Notes under the pieces: model-generated | Databases searched by the model: none | What the model saw: only the letters and a program-made list of their open reading frames with translations | What the model was told of the DNA's origin: nothing | Position numbers and translations under genes: made by a program | Shown here: one piece after another, positions 26,641 through 35,716 of the stretch | How the letters are laid out: the number at the start of each line of letters is the position of its first letter | How positions within the stretch are numbered: the stretch's first letter is position 1 | Virus record (IMG/VR): IMGVR_UViG_3300028030_000005 | Span: 33,646-97,645 of that record | Source: a virus | Length of the DNA: 64,000 nt | Reading direction: 5' to 3' (one strand)

Positions 26641-27663
26641 TTATGCCATCATTGCTACAGCAACTTCTTTCCAATCTAAATTCGAACCAGATTCTGTTAC
26701 TTTTTTCTTGATTAGTGCTATTTGTCCTAATGTTCGCGCATTCAAATCGCCTATATCGATTTTGTCAGAAATCTCTTCTAAGAAGTCGATTGCTGCTTCT
26801 CTATCATCAGCACTAACCTGAATCGGATTGCCGTGATTGTCTTGAAACGGCATCTTGTGAATGAACGTTCTCATTCGCTCGATTGTTTCTTTTGGAGTCA
26901 TTGAAAGGTCGATTGTTAGTGAGCGCGACCTTAGTGGCTGCGGCATTTCTTTTGCTGATAAATTGCTGATGAATATTACCTTTCCTGCGAATGTGAACCT
27001 TTGTGGAATTGGCTCTCCGTCAGAATCCTTAATTTTCTTTGCAGAACCATACGAAATTGTACCATCTCCTGTAGTATCTAACGCTCCTTTCAAAATATTA
27101 ATTGATGTTGGGTCCTCCAGTACACTATCACAATCGTCAAATATTAATAACTTACCATTATGTTCGTACAACGCTTTGTATAGTGCTGTCGGAGTTGATT
27201 TTCCTGTGATTTTGATATAATCATAGCTATCAGAACCAGGCAAGTGTATGTCCTCGAGATATTCTTGTAGGTTGTGACGTTTCAGCGATTGTGTGACTGT
27301 GTACGTCTTTCCTACACCACCTATACCATATGAAATTGCACTTTTACCAAGTCCATCGATTACCATATCGATAAACAACTCATAACTTTGCCAACGTTCG
27401 TGTACTCCTACAGGCGGTAATTTACTGACTGCTTTATCAAGTTCTTGTAGCTCTTTTTCTACTGAGTCATCTTTCGATTGATTATTCGAAGGTAGTGGTG
27501 AGTGATATTTCCATCCTTGTGCTGTTTTGATGAACATTCCATTCGGACGCTTTTTGATAGTTCCTATAGGTAGTGCGCGTGCTTTTTCAATAACATTACC
27601 AATATTTGACTTCACAATATTGTTAATTACTTGTTGTTTATGTTTTCTTATAATATCGTCCAT
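26641..27663 (-). CDS. AAA+ ATPase with N-terminal IEK-PIGTV module
   Basis: 340 residues. Residues 1-55 are the shared module (NVIEKARALPIGTI, then a GWKY turn). The rest is an AAA+ domain: Walker A GIGGVGKT (113-120), Walker B LLIFDDCD (172-179), a sensor-like FISN segment, and an arginine-rich PQPLRSRS stretch followed by a helical lid (DDREAAIDFLEEISDKI). The module suggests it is handled like its neighbours, possibly packaged in the head. The substrate (DNA, protein or host complex) is unknown. An ATPase in a portal-proximal cargo-like cluster is unusual. Confidence 0.82.
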   Translation of the reverse strand: MDDIIRKHKQQVINNIVKSNIGNVIEKARALPIGTIKKRPNGMFIKTAQGWKYHSPLPSNNQSKDDSVEKELQELDKAVSKLPPVGVHERWQSYELFIDMVIDGLGKSAISYGIGGVGKTYTVTQSLKRHNLQEYLEDIHLPGSDSYDYIKITGKSTPTALYKALYEHNGKLLIFDDCDSVLEDPTSINILKGALDTTGDGTISYGSAKKIKDSDGEPIPQRFTFAGKVIFISNLSAKEMPQPLRSRSLTIDLSMTPKETIERMRTFIHKMPFQDNHGNPIQVSADDREAAIDFLEEISDKIDIGDLNARTLGQIALIKKKVTESGSNLDWKEVAVAMMA

Positions 27664-27667
27664 TATT

Positions 27668-28141
27668 CTAAATTTTCTTTTTTATAATTATAGCTGGCAT
27701 TTCGGTTCCGTACGCTCTACCCCTACCAGCTGTTTGAATCGTTATCGTTTCCCATACATCGAATCCTAATTTTTTAGCATAGTTTTTTATCTTTTTGTAT
27801 TTTGGATTATTTAAGAAAATAGTAACAGTTAATATATTTTTATTTTTCCCACTAAAAAGTTTTTTGTAATGGCCGCTATACAACTTCCCGTATTCTTTTA
27901 TTTTACTCCAATCTTGATTTAGTATTTCTTTATTTCGAGTTTGGATATCGTCGAGAGTGTCTTCTACAGATATTGATTTTGGTTTTTTGTCTTTTTTAAC
28001 AGGAACCCACTTACCTTCTGCAATTTTCTTTAAACCATTATGAACTGTTCCTATAGGCACTTTTCGTCCTTTCTCAATATCGTTCCCTAACGACATAATT
28101 TGTTGAGTTATTGCTAACCTATGTTTTTGAATGTTATCCAT
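27668..28141 (-). CDS. Candidate capsid cargo protein B with IEK-PIGTV module
   Basis: 157 residues. The first 60 nearly duplicate the protein at 25998-26516 (DIEKGRKVPIGTV, GKWVPVKKDKKPKSIS). The C-terminal 90 are unrelated to that protein: basic and strand-rich (ILTVTIFLNNPKYKKIKNYAKKL, then TIQTAGRGRAYGTEMPAI). A common head with swapped tails is typical of delivered effector or toxin families. No catalytic motif I can name. Ends one base from the fibre gene stop. Confidence 0.72.
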   Translation of the reverse strand: MDNIQKHRLAITQQIMSLGNDIEKGRKVPIGTVHNGLKKIAEGKWVPVKKDKKPKSISVEDTLDDIQTRNKEILNQDWSKIKEYGKLYSGHYKKLFSGKNKNILTVTIFLNNPKYKKIKNYAKKLGFDVWETITIQTAGRGRAYGTEMPAIIIKKKI

Positions 28142-28968
28142 TACTGCTTGATTTTCAAAGTTCCATTATCGTTCCACAAAGCTCCTACTGGCAATCCACT
28201 ATCTGATGTCGGCAATTCCGGCATAATTATCTTTGGAGTGTTGAATGTTAGATGCTTAGCTCCTCCCATCATTATCCCTTCAATGATAGATTTGAGTCCA
28301 TCTGTTTGGTCAGGATTTCCTATTTTAATCACACCAATTTTGTTTGGACCTGATGCAAATAGTCTATGTCCTATATACAAATTGTATGACCCTGTCTGCA
28401 ATCCGTTTCCTGCTTCATTGCCAATGGCAATATTGTGATGTCCAGTAGTTATACTTCGTAAAGTGGACACTCCTAAAGCAATGTTATGATATCCTGAGCA
28501 TCTCCATAAAGTTTCTTTTCCAATAGCAATATTGTAGTTTCCGGTTATTCTTTGTCCAGCACTATATCCAATTGCAACGTTGTGGTGTCCTGCTGTATTC
28601 ATATATAACGAATAGCTACCAAAACTCGTATTTCCGTTACCGGTTTTATTAGAATATTGAGAACCATATCCTATTGCCGTGTTATTATCTCCAGAAAGCT
28701 GTTTATTCATCGTCCAGTGACCTATGAATGTATTATATTTGTTCTTTGTTGCTATAAGGTCGGTATCAGTTGCTCCAACTATCAAATCTTTATTGTCTTC
28801 TAAACTCTGCAATCCTGTTGCGATAATTCTCCCATCATCGTTCAATGAAGGAAATTGCGAAATTATCCAGTATAACTGCTTTTTCAATTCGTCGTCAGTC
28901 TCTTGCAGTGAATACTTGCTCTTACTTATTGCTTGAATTGCTTCTAATATTACATCTATTCTTGCCAT
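28141..28968 (-). CDS. Head fibre-like protein with YadA-type repeats
   Basis: 275 residues. About residues 90-205 contain some seven repeats of about 20 residues with the core G-x-x-N-x-A-I-G (GDNNTAIGYGSQ, GHHNVAIGYSAG, GNYNIAIGKETL, GHHNIAIGNEAG), the beta-roll repeat of trimeric YadA-head adhesins. The C-terminus (SGLPVGALWNDNGTLKI) is the usual end of phage fibre proteins. The N-terminal helix probably trimerises or attaches. Placed amid head genes, so a capsid fibre is more likely than a tail fibre. Confidence 0.75.
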   Translation of the reverse strand: MARIDVILEAIQAISKSKYSLQETDDELKKQLYWIISQFPSLNDDGRIIATGLQSLEDNKDLIVGATDTDLIATKNKYNTFIGHWTMNKQLSGDNNTAIGYGSQYSNKTGNGNTSFGSYSLYMNTAGHHNVAIGYSAGQRITGNYNIAIGKETLWRCSGYHNIALGVSTLRSITTGHHNIAIGNEAGNGLQTGSYNLYIGHRLFASGPNKIGVIKIGNPDQTDGLKSIIEGIMMGGAKHLTFNTPKIIMPELPTSDSGLPVGALWNDNGTLKIKQ

Positions 28969-29366
28969 TATTTAATCATTTTTAATACATCTAAATTCAA
29001 AGATAAAATTTCTTTCGGTAATTTACTCAACTCAAACCATTTCATCTGTGAGAATTCGTTATTTGGCGTTAATTTCGGTTTTTTATCGTTTGTTTTTAAA
29101 ACGAAAAACGCAACGAATGGTTTAGTCGGGTGTACAATCATTGGCAATCTCAAAGGATGTGCTATGATGCCAGCTTCCTCATATGTTTCACGAATTGCAC
29201 TTTGAAGTGGATATTCGTTTCCATCAACTCCACCTCCAGGAAAAACCCACTTTCCGTCTCGTTCATCGTTTTGTCCTACTGACATTCCAAGAAGCAGGTT
29301 GTTATCATTATCAAATACGATAGCGACTGCTGCTTTTATTTCTTGCTTAAATCCTTTGAGTATCAT
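28968..29366 (-). CDS. Nudix hydrolase
   Basis: 132 residues with a full Nudix box at 45-67: G-x5-E-x7-RE-x2-EE-x-G (GGGVDGNE...SAIRETYEEAG). The preceding GKWVFPGGG fits. Hydrolyses a nucleoside diphosphate linked to another moiety; the substrate cannot be read from the sequence (NTP cleansing, ADP-ribose or NAD-type compounds and nucleotide sugars are options). It abuts the large modular gene and the fibre gene by single-base overlaps, an unusual place for a metabolic enzyme. Confidence 0.88.
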   Translation of the reverse strand: MILKGFKQEIKAAVAIVFDNDNNLLLGMSVGQNDERDGKWVFPGGGVDGNEYPLQSAIRETYEEAGIIAHPLRLPMIVHPTKPFVAFFVLKTNDKKPKLTPNNEFSQMKWFELSKLPKEILSLNLDVLKMIK

Positions 29367-32300
29367 TAGTAAATTGTTCTAATATATTCCGCAACTTTTT
29401 TTGGACTGCGGTAGGTCTTTATTGCACTGTTGTAATGCTTTTTCATCATATTATCCACATCCTTCGGATTATTTCCGTATTTAACCAACAACTCTCTTAC
29501 CTTTGATTTATGTTGCGCCAAAACTTCATCAGATTTCTTTAAAGTTAGTTCGTGAATATTATCATCGATTTCTTTTCCTACAACATATTCCTTTCCATTA
29601 TGTTTAATAGTTTCGCCTGGTTTGTAGAGTTTTTCCTCTGTATCGGGGTCGAGAACATCGATTGTTAATTTTCCTCCATCATCAATTACGAAAGGATGTT
29701 CGTCAAACGAAGCCAGTTCGTCTTTGTATAGTTTCTTAGCGTCCGCATCGATTTTAGCTGCTTTGTCAGGATATTTTTCTTTCAGCTTTTTAATTTCTTG
29801 CTCTACTGCGTACGGAATATCGTGTTTGTCTGATGCTGCTCTATCGAGCGCAGTTTTTAACTCATTGATAGAGTATTTTGATGAGTTAGATTTCTTTTGT
29901 TTATTATTCATATGGTCAGACACAAGGTTTCTCAAGGTAGATGACTTCATTGTGTCTGTATGATACACTCCATTTTTCTTAGCATATTCTGTCAACTCAT
30001 CTCGTGACATCGATGCTGCAGTTTTCTTATCAGACTTACTCGCTTGATGATGTTGTTGAGCTTTTTGACCAGTTCCTTTGCCGTAATATTTCCAACCAGA
30101 CGATGTTTTTATGTATTGACGTCCACCAAACTTTTTAACTGTTCCGATTGGATGAATTGTTCGTGCTTTTTCGATACCGAGAAGTTCAAATGCTTTTGAG
30201 ACTTTGTCATCAAAAATATTTTCGTTGTTTATAGTTTTTGCTCGTACGAGACCTTCAACTATATCGACAACGTCATCTTTTGAAAGATTTTCGTGCCACG
30301 AACCTTCTTTGATGTTGTGTTTAGCTATCGACAAAGACAATCCTCTTATAGCAGCCGATTCTTTCGAAGGAGTCCAATTAATTGTTTTTTTGATTTTGAA
30401 ATCTCTGTTTTCTAATCCAGCATCTTTTAATGAATCGACTACGCTTTTGATTTCGTCGTCAGAATAGTCACCTACCCAGTCTCTTACCAGATTAAATAAT
30501 TTTGGAGATTTCTTGCCTTTCTTTTCGTTAATTTTTTTATCCCACTCATCATCTTTATAACCATAATTAAATTTTGACTTCAATTGCTCGACTAAATCTT
30601 TATAAAGTTCGTGATGGTCAGTGTTGTTTTTGTCAAGACCTTCAATTGCTTCAATGAGTTTTTTGGATTTTGGATTGTCGAGAATGTCTGTGAATGAAGG
30701 TTTTTTATCTCCCATTTTTGGTTCCTTTCCTCCTCCACCAACTCCGTGTTGAGATGGTTTTTTGTTAGAATCTTTTTTAGCTAAAAATTGTTGGTTCGGT
30801 GTGAATTTACCGATTATTTGCCCTCCTTGTTTTTCGAACTGACTTACTCGATTATTTGTTGTTCTGATGAATTTGCCTTGATATTTTACTACTGAATAAT
30901 TTTCTGGCTTATTCAGTTTCCCAGCAGGATTCGTAGCTCTTTCTTTTGATGCGTAAATTGCATCACCATAAGACGATTTCGGTTCTATTGTTTTAGAACT
31001 TACTTTTGAACTACCATCCTTGACCGGTTTCCATTTACCGTCACCTTGTTTTTGGTATTTCTTTCCTTTCCATTGACGGATTGTTCCGACTGGATATGCT
31101 TTAATAAGGGTTTCCTCTGCTGTGAAGGTTTTAATTGCTTTTTCGATATTAGATTCTTTTAACTTCGCAACTAATCCTGAATCCGGATTGGCGATATAGA
31201 CATTGCCATCAGAAGCTAAATATATTGCAGTATCATCATCGAATCCCGTTACATCAAGTCTTTTAGCGTCTCCATTCAACACTTCATCTTGAATTTTACC
31301 ATCAACCTTATCGTTGGTAGTGTAGTCGTTTATAACGTCGTCGTAATCAAGTGAGCCATCAGACATCATATCCTCTATTTCATCAATAGTATTTTGTATT
31401 CCTGGAGACGGTTTGTTGGGCTGCTTTTTAGCTGCTTTTTGACTGTCTGAATTCCCGATAATTTTGTCAATTTTTTTATGAGTTCTGTCAAGATTTCCTC
31501 CATATTCATATCCCCAAAACATTGGATGTGGGTATTTTCCTGCCCCGATTTTCTTTGTAATTTGACTTATTTTACTATGTGCACTATTTACTTGCTTGAC
31601 CATTTTATTATGTTGGTCCATATCATTCCATTTCGCTTTACGATATTTTTCTACAAATTCCTCTTCGAGTTTATGGTACTTGTCGAGAAGTGGTTTTAAT
31701 TGTTTTAAGGAATCAGCAGACCTTCCGTTTTGCTTAACGTCTCTAAGAATGTTTTGTAAATCTTTTCCTAATTGAGTCCCTTCTTTAATATAGTCTTTAA
31801 TATCGTCAGCAGTAATAGGATTTCCGTCGGGACCTTTACCAATCACGTTTTCATCGCCTCCCTTATCCCAAAACTTACTGTCTGATTTCTTTTGAACACC
31901 AGCATCTACGAGCTTTTGATGAGTTTCGTCAAGTATTTTTGCAGCTTGTTGCATTGCTTTTTCATCTTTATCTGCATTCGCAACGTTCCATTTTCTTTTA
32001 GCTCGTACGAACTTTTCTTTTAATCCTTCAACTTCAGCAGCTTTCTTTTCATCAACGTTCTCAGTTTCTTTTGGAACGTGCTTGTCGAGATATTCTTTTG
32101 ACGTCTTGTTTAATTCTTTCTCACCGTCTTTAATTGTTTTCGAACGCTCATCGTCTTTACCGAGTTTATCAAAATCGACATCATCTTTACCAGCTGTGCT
32201 GTGTTGATGTTCGACTAATTTATTTACCACATCTTGTGGTACCTTATCTTGTGCTGCAGGATGTAATTCATTATAGATTTCGTGAGCTGCATCAATATCT

Positions 32301-32605
32301 CCAGATTGAAGTTTTTGTTTTAATAACGTTAGTTGAGCGATGTCTTGTTTTGTTACACTCGGTTGATTGTCGTCGCTGCCGCCAGGCTGCTTCCCGGTTT
32401 CATCGTCCGTTTTCTTTTCTTTCGGGTCAGTAACTGGTATCCATTTGCCACCGGTTTTTTTATATTTTTTACCATTCCATTCACGAATTTCTCCTTCTTG
32501 TCCGAGCTTACCTCCTTTCTCAATGGTATCTGACGTTGGCAAAACAATGCTATTTGCAATGTTTTTGATTATTTGTTTACGTTTGTTGATAATGTTGAAA
32601 TCCAT
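29366..32605 (-). CDS. Very large lysine-rich modular head-associated protein
   Basis: 1079 residues, highly charged, helical, few hydrophobic stretches. Three copies of the neighbouring module are present: near the N-terminus (TIEKGGKLG..., GKWIPV), around 500 (AYPVGTIRQWKGKKYQ, GKWKPV) and around 800 (GIEKARTIHPIGTVKKF, GWKYYG). Near 850-890 a SAP/LEM-like helix pair (MSRDELTEYAKKNGV) may bind DNA. Possibly a polyprotein cut by the prohead protease, or an internal head protein ejected with DNA. No enzyme motif recognised. Confidence 0.72.
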   Translation of the reverse strand: MDFNIINKRKQIIKNIANSIVLPTSDTIEKGGKLGQEGEIREWNGKKYKKTGGKWIPVTDPKEKKTDDETGKQPGGSDDNQPSVTKQDIAQLTLLKQKLQSGDIDAAHEIYNELHPAAQDKVPQDVVNKLVEHQHSTAGKDDVDFDKLGKDDERSKTIKDGEKELNKTSKEYLDKHVPKETENVDEKKAAEVEGLKEKFVRAKRKWNVANADKDEKAMQQAAKILDETHQKLVDAGVQKKSDSKFWDKGGDENVIGKGPDGNPITADDIKDYIKEGTQLGKDLQNILRDVKQNGRSADSLKQLKPLLDKYHKLEEEFVEKYRKAKWNDMDQHNKMVKQVNSAHSKISQITKKIGAGKYPHPMFWGYEYGGNLDRTHKKIDKIIGNSDSQKAAKKQPNKPSPGIQNTIDEIEDMMSDGSLDYDDVINDYTTNDKVDGKIQDEVLNGDAKRLDVTGFDDDTAIYLASDGNVYIANPDSGLVAKLKESNIEKAIKTFTAEETLIKAYPVGTIRQWKGKKYQKQGDGKWKPVKDGSSKVSSKTIEPKSSYGDAIYASKERATNPAGKLNKPENYSVVKYQGKFIRTTNNRVSQFEKQGGQIIGKFTPNQQFLAKKDSNKKPSQHGVGGGGKEPKMGDKKPSFTDILDNPKSKKLIEAIEGLDKNNTDHHELYKDLVEQLKSKFNYGYKDDEWDKKINEKKGKKSPKLFNLVRDWVGDYSDDEIKSVVDSLKDAGLENRDFKIKKTINWTPSKESAAIRGLSLSIAKHNIKEGSWHENLSKDDVVDIVEGLVRAKTINNENIFDDKVSKAFELLGIEKARTIHPIGTVKKFGGRQYIKTSSGWKYYGKGTGQKAQQHHQASKSDKKTAASMSRDELTEYAKKNGVYHTDTMKSSTLRNLVSDHMNNKQKKSNSSKYSINELKTALDRAASDKHDIPYAVEQEIKKLKEKYPDKAAKIDADAKKLYKDELASFDEHPFVIDDGGKLTIDVLDPDTEEKLYKPGETIKHNGKEYVVGKEIDDNIHELTLKKSDEVLAQHKSKVRELLVKYGNNPKDVDNMMKKHYNSAIKTYRSPKKVAEYIRTIY

Positions 32606-32610
32606 AATCT

Positions 32611-32757
32611 TTATTTTGATACTTGACGTTTTAATGTTTTAGTTAAATCTGTAATCGCTACTTTTAGCATTTGTTCGTATTGTTTTTTAAAATGATTTTC
32701 ATACTCGATTATCACTTTAAATCTCGGTGGGTCTTTGTATTGTTTTTTCTTTGCCAT
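32611..32757 (-). CDS. Small basic protein (48 aa)
   Basis: ATG 32757, TAA 32611, filling the gap between two long genes with 1-5 base spacing. Starts MAKKKQYKDPPRFKVIIEYE and ends KTLKRQVSK: a basic helical peptide. No family recognised. Spacing supports it being translated. Confidence 0.6.
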   Translation of the reverse strand: MAKKKQYKDPPRFKVIIEYENHFKKQYEQMLKVAITDLTKTLKRQVSK

Positions 32758-32758
32758 A

Positions 32759-33502
32759 TTACCATCTTTTCATTGCACCGACTAATATTCGACCTTGCGT
32801 ATCTATCGATGAGCCAAATTGCAGGTTTTTATATTGAGCTGCAAAATCAGCTTGAATCAGATACTGTTTATTGAAAATGTCTTTTCCTACTTTTGCTCCA
32901 TACCAGAATGACCATTTTCGTTGTTTTGGTTGGTTAATCGACAATGAACTCACATTGAGTTTATCTACAACTAACCAGTCAGGTCCTGATAAATTTGCTT
33001 CGTACAGCCCTGGTTTTTTCTCACTTATCGTTATATCAATAGGTAACTTGCCAAATTGCCAGTCACCTATTCTATTTCCGCTTTGTAATATCGTGCTTTT
33101 ATACCGGATAAACCAATTTTTCTCGTCAGGATACGAGTCTGTAAAGCTACCGTCTGTATTGACGTACACCGTATCGACCTTTGGTTTGAAGCTGTGTTGT
33201 GAGTTGATGATGCTTATCAGTTGACGATTTTGACTTCTCAGTTGGTCATATAGCTGTTGATTTTGTAGTTGTAATACTTGAAACAGCTGTTTTTGACTTG
33301 TATATAGGTCGTTTACTAACTTACTATATTGACCATCTGCTGTTTTTGTTAAACTGTCGTGCTCTATCTCATTTCGTTTATTTTTAGTTTGTTCGTCTTG
33401 TAGTTTTTTAATCGTATAACCTTGATAAATCGAATTTGCGGCAATAACTAACAAAAGTAATGCTAATACATAACTAATGATATTTTGCTTCGTTATATGC
33501 AT
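32759..33502 (-). CDS. Membrane-anchored coiled-coil protein, spanin-like
   Basis: 247 residues. An N-terminal anchor (IISYVLALLLLVIAANSIY), a coiled coil from about 30 to 105 rich in Gln and Leu, then a beta-rich C-terminal domain with alternating strands ending IDTQGRILVGAMKRW. Inner-membrane anchor plus periplasmic coiled coil fits an i-spanin or one-component spanin that disrupts the outer membrane at lysis. Many Bacteroidota phages carry similar proteins near head genes. Role inferred from topology. Confidence 0.6.
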   Translation of the reverse strand: MHITKQNIISYVLALLLLVIAANSIYQGYTIKKLQDEQTKNKRNEIEHDSLTKTADGQYSKLVNDLYTSQKQLFQVLQLQNQQLYDQLRSQNRQLISIINSQHSFKPKVDTVYVNTDGSFTDSYPDEKNWFIRYKSTILQSGNRIGDWQFGKLPIDITISEKKPGLYEANLSGPDWLVVDKLNVSSLSINQPKQRKWSFWYGAKVGKDIFNKQYLIQADFAAQYKNLQFGSSIDTQGRILVGAMKRW

Positions 33503-35214
33503 TATTTTTCAAATAAAATTTTTAGCGCATCTTTCATCATTGGATTGTCTGAGTATTCTGTTGCTGATAATGCTTTTTCAACCTTATCGTCTGTATCTAA
33601 TGTGTCCCAGAAATCGTCGTCTGACATAGATTCTTGCTCGTCTTGCATAACTTCACCGTTTTCGTCTTGTTCTCCTGCCATTTGAGCTTGTTGATATACT
33701 TGTATCCATTGTGGATTCAAAATCAAATCATCGTCTGGTAATTCGTCTGGTAATCCGTGTTTTCTACGAGCTTCTTTGTATCCCATAAACGAACTAACTT
33801 TACTGATATCCAAATCAACTTCAGATTTTTCATCATCAACATCAACACCAACAAAAGCAAACTCAAAATTCTCATCAATTGGATTGACCAGCCATTTGTT
33901 TATCCAAAACTCAATTGAGTGTAATAATGGTCGTAATCCTTTGTCTTTTGAGTATTTTAACTGCTGTTCGTTATTTGATTCGAATAAAGCTCCTCCTCCA
34001 GATGCATTCCCCAGGTTAAATCCTATTTCCTCCGGTGAGATTTTAAAGATTGCACACGCTACTTTGATTAGATACTCCTGCCACTTTGCAAATTGCATAT
34101 CAGTGTTGTTTTTTTGCAAGTCTATCCATTCCATCTTTTCGCTTTCAATCATTGGAATTTTCCACGCATTCTCAACACCAGCAACCATCGCTGCCCATTG
34201 TTGTCTAAATTCTGCAAGTCTATTTCGATTAATTCCTTTCGAAACTTTGAGTAATCCTTTCGGACTACTACCTTGAGAAAAGAACTTTCCGTTATAAGCA
34301 TCTGAATATAACATCCACGTAATGATGCTTATCAACTCCTCTACTTCTGACTTGCCATATCCGTTTGCACGAATATCTGTTGTTTGATTGCGTACTCCAA
34401 AACACAACTCCCACGGATAAAATTCACTTCTGATTACACCATCTATCACTTGAACGTAGCTCGGATAATACCCGTGTTTTTTCTCTCGATTGATACTTGT
34501 ATTCGGGTTATTTTCATATTCATCGTCGTCCCAACTATCTGCAATGCGGAATGTAGCTCCATCAACAGCAAGATATTCAACTGGAATCCCTGCTCTGTTG
34601 CGAACTACTTCAAACGTTGCTTGGTCGAGCGTTAATGCATCGTCAACGATTTTCTTTAAGAAGCTATCAAACGTATCACCGTGCCAACTATTCGCTTTGT
34701 CACCTCCGTTGAGCAAGAAATCAGTTATTTGTTTGATTTTTTGCTTATCGGTAGATGTTAATTCTACTTCGTCGCTTGTATAGTATTCTTGCTTTTTGCG
34801 AATAACAAATCCTGTTTCATATTTGTTTTTTTGTGGACGAGCAAATGCTGCTACTTGTGCTTGACGCGTTGTGATTATCGCTTTTATAATTGGAGTTTTT
34901 GCCATTCGACGTAATGTTGTGAATGACAAAGAAAATGATTTATGTTTATATCCTACTGCATCGTTCCATTGATTCGGGTCTATCAACTCTGATTTAAGTC
35001 CGGATGATTGTCTTGACTGTATGTCTTGCCAGTATGATTGTGCTTTCAAAAGAATGTCAGGATTGTCACTTTGAAATGCTTTTTCTAATATTTGACCAGT
35101 CTGTATATCAAGTTGATGACGTTGTTGTTGTAATTTATCGAGCTCTGTCGATACATCACTTTTAACGTCATCGCTTTGTCCAGCCGTTGATGTGATTACG
35201 TAGTTGAAATACAT
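33502..35214 (-). CDS. Portal protein
   Basis: 570 residues. Typical portal features: KHKSFSLSFTTLRRMAKTPIIKAII start, long helices in the centre (QVIDGV..., ELISIITWMLYSD), the WAAMVAGVENAW and MQFAKWQEYLIKVACAIFKISPEEIGF region near the tunnel-lining part, and an acidic C-terminus. It resembles SPO1/A511-type portals. Two (L/V)EKA motifs (about 43 and 545) match motifs in other head proteins. It forms the dodecameric DNA entry ring at one vertex. Confidence 0.88.
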   Translation of the reverse strand: MYFNYVITSTAGQSDDVKSDVSTELDKLQQQRHQLDIQTGQILEKAFQSDNPDILLKAQSYWQDIQSRQSSGLKSELIDPNQWNDAVGYKHKSFSLSFTTLRRMAKTPIIKAIITTRQAQVAAFARPQKNKYETGFVIRKKQEYYTSDEVELTSTDKQKIKQITDFLLNGGDKANSWHGDTFDSFLKKIVDDALTLDQATFEVVRNRAGIPVEYLAVDGATFRIADSWDDDEYENNPNTSINREKKHGYYPSYVQVIDGVIRSEFYPWELCFGVRNQTTDIRANGYGKSEVEELISIITWMLYSDAYNGKFFSQGSSPKGLLKVSKGINRNRLAEFRQQWAAMVAGVENAWKIPMIESEKMEWIDLQKNNTDMQFAKWQEYLIKVACAIFKISPEEIGFNLGNASGGGALFESNNEQQLKYSKDKGLRPLLHSIEFWINKWLVNPIDENFEFAFVGVDVDDEKSEVDLDISKVSSFMGYKEARRKHGLPDELPDDDLILNPQWIQVYQQAQMAGEQDENGEVMQDEQESMSDDDFWDTLDTDDKVEKALSATEYSDNPMMKDALKILFEK

Positions 35215-35215
35215 A

Positions 35216-35716
35216 TTATAGTCCGAGTACAGTTGCTTGTCTGATTGTTAATTGATAGGATTTTGAGTCGTTGATTCCTCTTATCAACGTATCCAACTCA
35301 ATGAGCTGTTTTTGACGGTCAATTATTCTACGAACAATCTGGTCGTGTTCTCGCATACATTGAGTTTGTTGTTTATCTTGTTGAGTTGGTAGAGACGATA
35401 TTGATTCGCTATCAGCAATCACTTCTGACGATTTTCCGTATATAGCAATGGTTAGCGACATTCTATCGTCATACGGCTCTAACCAATATGTAGGAATAGA
35501 TTCTGTTGGTTTTTGTCCACATTGAGCTATCTTTTGTTCAAGTTGAGTTGTAAATCTACTTATCTCTACTTTGATATCTGCAACGTTTTCTTGTAACCTT
35601 TGTTTTATCTGTTTTCCAGACTTTTTTAGAAAAATCTTATTATCTCCGTATTGAAAGGAGTCGATGATATTACTTTTGATAATTTCATCTCGTTTTTTAG
35701 CGTTTGGAAATTGCAT
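35216..35716 (-). CDS. Hypothetical head-module protein (166 aa)
   Basis: Helical soluble protein with two coiled-coil-like parts (QRLQENVADIKVEISRFTTQLEQ and MREHDQIVRRIIDRQKQLIEL). Ends one base before the portal start, and begins after a late-type promoter-leader (35717-35740). Likely a portal- or packaging-related protein by position. No family recognised. Confidence 0.68.
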   Translation of the reverse strand: MQFPNAKKRDEIIKSNIIDSFQYGDNKIFLKKSGKQIKQRLQENVADIKVEISRFTTQLEQKIAQCGQKPTESIPTYWLEPYDDRMSLTIAIYGKSSEVIADSESISSLPTQQDKQQTQCMREHDQIVRRIIDRQKQLIELDTLIRGINDSKSYQLTIRQATVLGL

